DNA from: Perognathus longimembris pacificus
Lineage: Eukaryota > Chordata > Mammalia > Rodentia > Heteromyidae
Reading direction: 5' to 3'
Length of the DNA: 64,000 nt
Assembly: GCF_023159225.1 (NCBI RefSeq)
Contig: NC_063167.1
Location: forward strand, 74,755,298 to 74,819,297
Shown: piece by piece, positions 57,779 to 64,000 of the stretch
Layout of the letters: each line of letters opens with the position of its first letter
Position numbering within the stretch: the stretch's first letter is position 1
Position numbers and translations under genes: made by a program
The notes under the pieces: generated by a model
Seen by the model: the letters and a program-made list of their open reading frames with translations, nothing else
The model's database searches: none
Told to the model about the DNA's origin: nothing

Positions 57779-60653
57779 TTAACAGTCATATATCAAGGAG
57801 ATCATGCCCCTTTGTTTTCTGTGTTCTAGGCTTGTCTCGCTCAACATTATTTGTTCAAGTTCTGACCATTTTCCTGTGAATACCAATATTTCACCATTTC
57901 TAATCGCTCGCTATGTAGTATTCCATTGTGTATAGGTACCATATTTTTTGGATCCATGCATCTGTGGAGGGGCATCTGGGTTGTTTCCATATTTTGGCTA
58001 TTGTGAATTGTGCAGCGATAAACATGGAAGTGCAGATGTCTTTTTGATATCTTGGGGCCTGCTGTTCAGGATAGATGCCTAGGAGTGGTATGGCTGGGTC
58101 ATAGGGTAGGTCTATATTGAGCTTTTTGAGAAACCTCCATACTGTTCTCCAAAGTGGTTGTACTAATTTGCACTCCCACCAACAATGGAGGAGGGTTCTT
58201 CTTTCCCTGCACCCCCTCCAGCATTTGTTGTTGCCTGAGTTCAGAGTATAGGCCATTCTAACTGGAGTGAAGAGGTATCTCAGGGGTTGTTTTTATTTGC
58301 ATTTCCTTTACTGCCAGGGATGTTGAGCATTTCCTCATATGTTTCTTTGCCATTTTTATCTCTTCTCTTGTGAAGTCTCTCTTTAGCTCCTTTGTCCATT
58401 TCCTAATTGGTTTACTGGGCTTGGAGGGGCTTAGTTTTTTGAGTTCTCTGTAGATGACAGATATTAGGCCTTTGTTGCTGTGCTGGTAAAGATCCTTTCC
58501 CATATGGTTGGCTGTCTTTCTAGTTTGGTGGCTATGTCCTTAGCTGTGCAGAAATGTTTTAATTTGTAGTAGTCCCATTTGTCCAGTCTCTCCCCTATTT
58601 GTTGTGCCCCTAGAACTATATTCAGGAAGTTCCTTCCTGTGCCTGTAAGTTCTAGCGTCTTTCCTACTCTATCCTTCAGTAGTTTCAAGGATTCAGGCCT
58701 TATATTGAGGTCCTTGATCCATTTTGAGTTGATCTTGGTGCATGGTGATAGGCTTGGCTCTACTTTGAGTTTTCTGCTATGGCTGCCCAGTTCTCCCAGC
58801 ACCAGTAGTTCAAGAGGCTATGTTTATTCCATTGTATGTCTTTAGCTCCTCTGTCGAATATCAGCTGACTGTAAGAGTGCAGTTTTATTTCTGGGTCTTC
58901 AATTCTATTCCACTGGTCTTCAGGTCTGTTTTTATACCAATACCAGGATGTTTCTGTTATGATGGCTCTATAGTAGAGCTTGAAGTCTGGTATTGTGATA
59001 CCTCCTGCACTGCTTTTTTTGCCTAGAATTGCTTTGGCTATTCTAGGTCTTTTGCTGTTCCATATGAATTTATAGATTGCTTTCTCTATTTCAGTGAAGA
59101 ATATAGCTGGGATTTGATGGGGATTGCATTGAATTTGTATAACAATTTGGGCAATATGGCCATTTTCACTATATTGATTCTGCCTACCCATGAGCATGGG
59201 AGGTCTTTCCATCTCCTTGTGTCTTCTTTGATTTCCTTTACTAGATTTTTATAGTTCTCATTAAATAGGTCCGTCATGTCTTTGGTTAGGTTGATCCCCA
59301 GGTACTTTATTCTTTCTTTCGCTACTGTAAAAGGAATTATTTCCATAATTTCCTTTTCTGCTTGTATATTGCTGGTGTACAGAAAAACTGCTGACTTTTG
59401 TGGATTGATTTTATAGTGTGCTATTTTGCCAAAATGGTTTATTAGGTGTAGGAGTTTGGGGACTGAGTTTTTTGGGTCCTTCAGATATAAGATCATGTCA
59501 TCTGCGAATAGGGATAGCTTGATTTCTTCTTTGCCAATGTGGATCTCTTTGATGTCCTCCTCTTGTCTTATTGCTATGGCTAGGGATTCCAGCACTATGT
59601 TGAAAAGAAGTGGGGAGAGTGGGTATACTTGTCTTGTTCCTGAGGTTAGGGGGAATGATTTTAGCATTTGGTCTCTTGTATATGGCTTTTATTGTTTTGA
59701 GGAATGTTCCATCTATTCCTGTTCTCTCCAGAGCTTTTAATAAGTATGGATGTTGTATTTTGTCAAAGGTTTTTTTGGGCATCGATTGAGATAACAATGT
59801 GGTTCTTGATTTTAGTTCTGTTGATGTAGTGAATTACATTGATTGATTTACGAATGTAGAAACATCCTTGGGACTGTGGGATGAAGCCTACTTGGTCATG
59901 ATGTATAATTTTCTTGATCAGTTTCTGGATCCTGTTAGCTAATATTTTATTGAGGAGCTTTGCATCTGTGTTCATTAGTGATAGTGGTCTGTAGTTCTCT
60001 TTTTTTGTTGGGTCTTTGCCTGGTTTGGGGATGAGTATAATATTAGCTTCATAGAATGAGTTTGGGATTTCTCCCTCTGTTTCTATTTCACAGAAGAGTT
60101 GGAGGAGTACTGGTATTAGCTCCTCACTAAAGGTTTTGTAGAATTCGTTTGTGAATCCATCTGGGCCTGGGCTTTTCTTTGTTGGGAGATTCTTGATTAC
60201 CCCCTGTATTTTGCTGTAAGTTATTGGTTTATTTAGTTGATTTATTTCTTCTTGGTTCAGTTTGGGCAGTTTATACTTCTCTAAGAATTGATACATTTCT
60301 GTAAAATTATTGTTTTTAGTGAGTAGAGGTTCTGGAAATAGTTCCTTATGATTGTTTGAATATCGTGTGTATTAGTTGTAATTTTTCTGGTGGAGTCCCT
60401 GATTTTACATATATGAGTCTTTTCTCTTTTTTGTAAGTCTTGCGAGGGGTCTGTCAATTTTATTTATTTTCTCAAAGAACCAGGTTTTAGTCTTATTTAT
60501 TTGTTGAGTGGTCTTTCTATTTTCAATCAGATTTATCTCTTCTTTAATCTTTGTGATTTCTCTCCTAGTCATTTTGGATTCAATCATTTCTTGTTTCTCC
60601 AGTTGTTTTAGTTTCATCACGAGGTTATTCACCTGCTCTGCTTCCATTCTTTT
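57779..60653 (-). pseudogene. LINE-1 ORF2, reverse transcriptase and C-terminal part, frameshifted
   Basis: ORF2 resumes after the SINE with a lysine/glutamate-rich linker. RT blocks include [13 protein letters not shown] (about 60160), IPKPGKDP and ENYRPLS (about 60010), SIDAQ where the frame breaks (about 59770), [13 protein letters not shown] (about 59630) and FADDMILYL (about 59510), with the catalytic Asp pair kept. The Gly of the usual RQGYPLSP motif is Val. The C-terminal CWRGC...LLHCWW knuckle is at 58230-58160. Breaks lie near 60300-60400, 59780, 59680, 59200, 58780, 58480 and 58257. A stop at 57900 precedes the likely original end at 57779-57781. Confidence 0.92.
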
Positions 60654-60852
60654 TTTTTTGGCCAGTCCTGGGCCTTGGACTCAGGGCCTGAGCACTGTCC
60701 CTGGCTTCCTTTTTGCTCAAGGCTAGCACTCTGCCACTTGAGCCACAGCGCCACTTCTGGCCGTTTTCTGTATATGTGGTGCTGGGGAATCAAACCCAGG
60801 GCCTCATGTATACGAGTCAAGCTCTCTCGCCACTAGGCCATATCCCCAGCCC
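60654..60852 (-). mobile_element. IDL-Geo-type SINE nested in LINE-1 ORF2
   Basis: A complete dimeric SINE with its A tail next to 60654. The perfect 14-bp target-site duplication GCTTCCATTCTTTT lies at 60640-60653 and 60853-60866. On the SINE strand the integration site reads CATT/AAAAGAATGG, the preferred L1 endonuclease cut TT/AAAA. It inserted after the L1, in the same orientation. Confidence 0.96.
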
Positions 60853-60853
60853 G

Positions 60854-61781
60854 CTTCCATTCTTTTAATGTGAGTGCTGAGGGCAATGATCTTGCCCCTC
60901 AGTACTGCTTTAGCTGTATCCCATAGGTTCCTTTGTGATATATTTTCATTGTCATTGTGGCTTATGAATTCATTAATTTCATCTTTAATTTGGTCTGTGG
61001 CCCAAGTGTTAGATAACAGTGAAGGGTTTAGCCTCCAAGAATGTGTATAGCCTCTGTGGTAACCATTGTTATTGAGGGTTACCTTTAATCCAATGTGGTC
61101 AGATATAATACATGGGATGACGTCGATACTTTTGTATTTCCTGAGGTTCTTTGTGTGGGCTATGACATGGTCTATTTTGGAGTATGATCCATGTGCTGCT
61201 GAGAAGGTGTATTGGGTCTCTGTAGGGTGGAAGATTCTGTATAGATCTGTCAGATCCATTTGGCATATGATGTTACTTAGGTACTCAGCTCCCTTGCTAA
61301 TCCTCTGGGTGTTGGATCTGTCTCTTGGAGAGAGTGGGGTATTAAAGTCACCCTCTATGACTGTGTTTGGGTCTATCTTGTTCTGTAGTTCTGTGAGAAT
61401 TTGCTTGACATATGTAGGGCCTCTTTTGTTCGGTGAGTATACATTTATCACCATGATGTCTTGGTTCTGGATTTTTCCTTGTATTAAAATGTAGTGTCCT
61501 TCTTTGTCTTTTTGAGTTGATTTTAATGAGAAGTCCAGCTTGTCCGAGATAAGGATGGCTACTCCTGCCGTTTTGGTAGGTGCATTTGCTTGGAAGATCT
61601 TGCTCCATCCTATCATTCGGAGCCTGTTTTTATCCCTTGCTGTAAGATGGGTCTCTTGTAGACAACAGATGGCCACTTTTTGTTTGCAGATCCACTCTGC
61701 CAGTCTGCTCCTCTTTATCGGAGAATTTATACCGTTTATATTCAAAGAGATCAAGGATAAGAGTGTTTTTTCCCCTTCCAT
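60854..61781 (-). pseudogene. LINE-1 ORF2, endonuclease part
   Basis: ORF2 supplies the endonuclease and reverse transcriptase of L1. The N-terminal APE-type endonuclease is open over about 305 codons. Visible motifs in order are LNINGINSPIKR, QETHLT, VYSPN, GDFNTPLS, YSKIDHV and SDHIGL, covering the usual metal-binding and catalytic positions. The frame enters an inserted SINE just after the codons for RME. One local oddity is glutamate before the GDFN motif (VIEGDFN), where this family normally has a small or hydrophobic residue. Confidence 0.93.
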
Positions 61782-62092
61782 TTTCCTGTTAGGCTGTTTT
61801 TCCTGTGTTTTTTTTTTTTTCTCTTGTCTTTAGTGAGCTGTTCTTTCTGTTGGGTTCTGGCTATTGTAGTTTCTTTCTGTTTCTGTCTGTGTGTCCTGTA
61901 CGATTTGTTGGGTGGGGTTCCCTTCTTAGCATTCGCTGTAGGGCTGGTTTTTTATTCACATACTACTTTAGATCCTCTTTGCTATGGAAAGATCTGGTTT
62001 TTCCCTCGAATATGAACTCTAGCTTCGCTGGATATTATTCTGGGTTGGCAGATGTGGGACTGTAGGACTTGGATGGTGTTCTTCCATTCTCT

Positions 62093-63128
62093 TCATGTGT
62101 GGTAGGTTTGTGTGGAGAGGTCTGCTGTTATCTGGATCCTTTTCCCATTGTAATAAATCTCTTTCTTCGCTTTGGCTGCATTCAAAATTTGCTCTTTGTT
62201 CTTGAGATCTGTAGTCTTGATTATTATGTGCCTGGGCGAGGATTTTCTAGGGTCTGGTCTGCCAGGCGTCCTATAGGCTTTGGTTACCTGGGTGAGGTCC
62301 CTTGTGAGATTGGGGAAGTTTTCTGCAATCACTTTATTGAAAATATGTTGAAGCCCTCTGCTCTGGTATTTGGCTCCTTCTTCTATTCCAATTATGCGCA
62401 GATTATATCTCTTGTCTTTGTCCACCAGCTCCTGGATTAGTCTACCCTGAAGCTTTACCGTTTCTTGGATTGTGGTAATTTTCTGGTCCTTATTGGCTGC
62501 ATCATCGTCCAAGAGAGAGATTCTGGCTTCAATATGGTCAGTTCTTTGTGCTGTGGATTCAAGTGTAGAGTTTATGGATGTCAAGGAGCTATTTATGGTT
62601 GCCAGATCAGCTCTGATCGTGGAAATTTCTTCCTTTAAAGAGTTGTATTTTAAATCTATTTTTTTTTTTGGTGTGTGTATTTCGCTTCTCAGGATGTTAA
62701 GGTCTTCTTTAATGGAGGTTTGCACTGTATCCATTTTTGCTTCCATTTCTTTCTTGATTTCCTGAAGGTCCTTCAAGACTTCCATTCTTAACTCCTGGAA
62801 TTGTTTTGTGATTTCGTTCCTGAGGCTTTCCATCATTTCTGCTATCGTAGCCTTGGTTGCTTTTTTATTCTCCATCTCCTCTTCGGTCGTACTGCTTTTT
62901 GGAGCTGGTGAGTTGGCTTGCCCTTTCAAGTAGTTTGCAATATTTCTTTGTGATTTGCACATCTGGGGATCTGTAGGTGGTTTCCTTGGGTTGGCTTTGT
63001 GCTGGTTCCTGCTGGTCCGTCAGTGGGAGACTTGTGTCCTGGCTCTGGGTTTGAGTTTGGCTGTTGAACCTTACTGCCCCATGGGTGAGCGTGACCATCT
63101 CAGTTGTTGCTGGGGTGGTCACGCTCAC
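62093..63128 (-). pseudogene. LINE-1 ORF1 (RNA-binding chaperone), disrupted
   Basis: ORF1p normally trimerises through a coiled coil and coats L1 RNA. The probable start at 63128 gives a Ser/Thr/Gln-rich N-terminus. A frame change near 62960 moves into a 289-codon frame. That frame holds a long heptad-like coiled coil (about 62880-62480), then RRM and C-terminal-domain signatures: YNLRIIGIEEG, ENFPNL, KAYRTPGR, SPRHIIIK and ITADLSTQT. A TGA ends the frame at 62093-62095. Recognisable ORF1 C-terminal codons (REW and following) continue in the same frame afterwards, so the stop is premature. A further frame break follows within about 120 bp. Confidence 0.88.
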
Positions 63129-64000
63129 TGCACTTGGGGGTGGGTAGGTTCTGTGTCTTTCTCTGCGGGATAGTGTCCCGCCGCTGTGTTGTGCTGACCC
63201 TAGTGTGCCCCTGGTGGTGGTTTGCGGGTCACTGATTCAGTGTGGCATGGAGGCTTTTCTCTTCTTTGGTTCTTTTTTCCACTCGGTATCTTCCTTGGTT
63301 AGAGGAGCTCACCTCTCAGATTAAGATTTGCCGCTGAGAGGCGGTTCGCCCACCTGTGTGGGTTGCTCCGGGGCCGGTGTTGTTGAGGGGCAGCCCACCC
63401 ACCTGTGCGAGTTGCGCCTAGCAGAGCGGGCGCTGCCGCTGGGGGGCCCTGCCCACTTGTGTGAAGTGCAACTACCAGAGCGGGCGCTGCCGCTAGAGGC
63501 CCTGCCCACCTGTGCGAAGCTCCTGTGGAGGTTTGGGCAGGAGGTCCTCTTGCTGGAGGGCTAGCACACTGGTCTACACCGGCCCTCAGGGGGGCGCGTG
63601 CGTGTGCACTCTAGTGCTTCCTCTGGCGGTGTGCTGCCCCAAGCTGTTGGAGGGTGCTTGTGCTCTCTCACGAGTTTGCTGTGGGGGGCGGTACGCATGA
63701 GCCCCAGCTGGGCCAAGTGTCCAGGCGCGGGTTGGTGCCCACAGACTCTGTGCCTCAGCTGCGGGGGGGGCGAGGGGGGCGTGTGTTCGGGCCCAATGAG
63801 CCTGTGACTGCTGTTCAAAAAGTCTTCGAGGACCAGGCGCCTCAGGTGGGGCTTCCAATGCCCACCGGTCCCTGGGCCCCTGTTGGGGAGGGGGCAGGGC
63901 CAGTGTGGCCCAGCTCAGGCTCCTCTGTTGCCTTGGCACTGCTCCGCCATTGCTAGCTCCTGTGTCCTCCCAGAGTCTGTAGGGACCTTTTGCCACCTGA
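63129..64000 (-). promoter_or_regulatory. LINE-1 5-prime UTR (internal promoter region), incomplete
   Basis: GC- and CpG-rich sequence upstream of ORF1, typical of an L1 5-prime UTR that carries the internal pol II promoter. Between 63340 and 63530 a module with the CpG-containing core GAGCGGGCGCTGCCGCT occurs at least twice (near 63424 and 63478), so it is internally repetitive. Open frames here in several directions are Pro/Ala/Gly-rich by-products of composition. The 5-prime boundary is outside the window. Confidence 0.7.

Larger units (their letters stand above)
57311..64000 (-). mobile_element. Nearly full-length LINE-1, inactivated, running off the window
   Basis: The order on the minus strand is GC-rich 5-prime UTR, ORF1, ORF2, 3-prime UTR and A-rich tail (a T run on the plus strand at about 57315). 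The visible length is about 6.7 kb, including a nested SINE, and the 5-prime end lies beyond 64000. Coding parts are clearly L1, but stops and frameshifts break both frames, so it cannot move by itself. Its 3-prime UTR is homologous to the fragment at 38411-38921. If HFM1 continues past the window, the element sits in an intron in the same orientation as the gene. Confidence 0.95.

Overview
This is nuclear DNA from a mammal, almost certainly a rodent of the superfamily Geomyoidea (kangaroo rats, pocket mice, pocket gophers). The main evidence is its dominant SINE: a tRNA-Ala/ID-like head joined to a second tRNA-like monomer. That matches my knowledge of the IDL-Geo family, which is reported only from Geomyoidea. 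Ancient placental repeats (MIR, L2-like, MER5-like hAT) and a decayed rodent-type LINE-1 agree. There is no bacterial or viral gene organisation, and most open frames are chance frames across repeats.

One real protein-coding gene is visible. Five exons on the minus strand between 48964 and 55060 splice into a continuous 221-residue C-terminus ending in a stop codon. It matches the C-terminal tail of HFM1, the germline Ski2-like helicase (MER3 orthologue) of meiotic crossover formation. All splice phases agree and no exon carries an in-frame stop. One of the four introns fully inside the window has a GC rather than a GT donor. Earlier HFM1 exons (helicase core, cysteine-rich region) are not here and must lie beyond position 64000.

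Layout: 1-48963 is sequence downstream of HFM1. It has no gene I can support and is densely filled with SINEs, simple repeats, a 431-bp solo LTR (14710-15140), two diverged copies of a second LTR-like repeat, L1 3-prime fragments, two minisatellites (8875-9270 and 39317-39505), two CpG-rich patches and a pair of divergent CTCF-like motifs (11851 and 12807). 48964-55060 holds the HFM1 terminal exons. 55061-64000 is most likely HFM1 intron, and 57311-64000 of it is a nearly full-length, inactivated LINE-1 on the minus strand, itself interrupted by an IDL-Geo-type SINE with a perfect 14-bp target-site duplication.

Relative ages can be read from nested insertions: MIR and MER5-like relics are oldest, then B1/ID-type dimers, then B1-headed dimers and L1 copies, and last the IDL-Geo-type elements, several of which keep perfect target-site duplications. 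I found no novel multi-gene system. The best leads are the GC-AG intron of HFM1, the two SINE families sharing one right-hand module, the divergent CTCF-like pair, the Jeffreys-core-like minisatellite and an L1 insertion carrying two homologous 3-prime modules.
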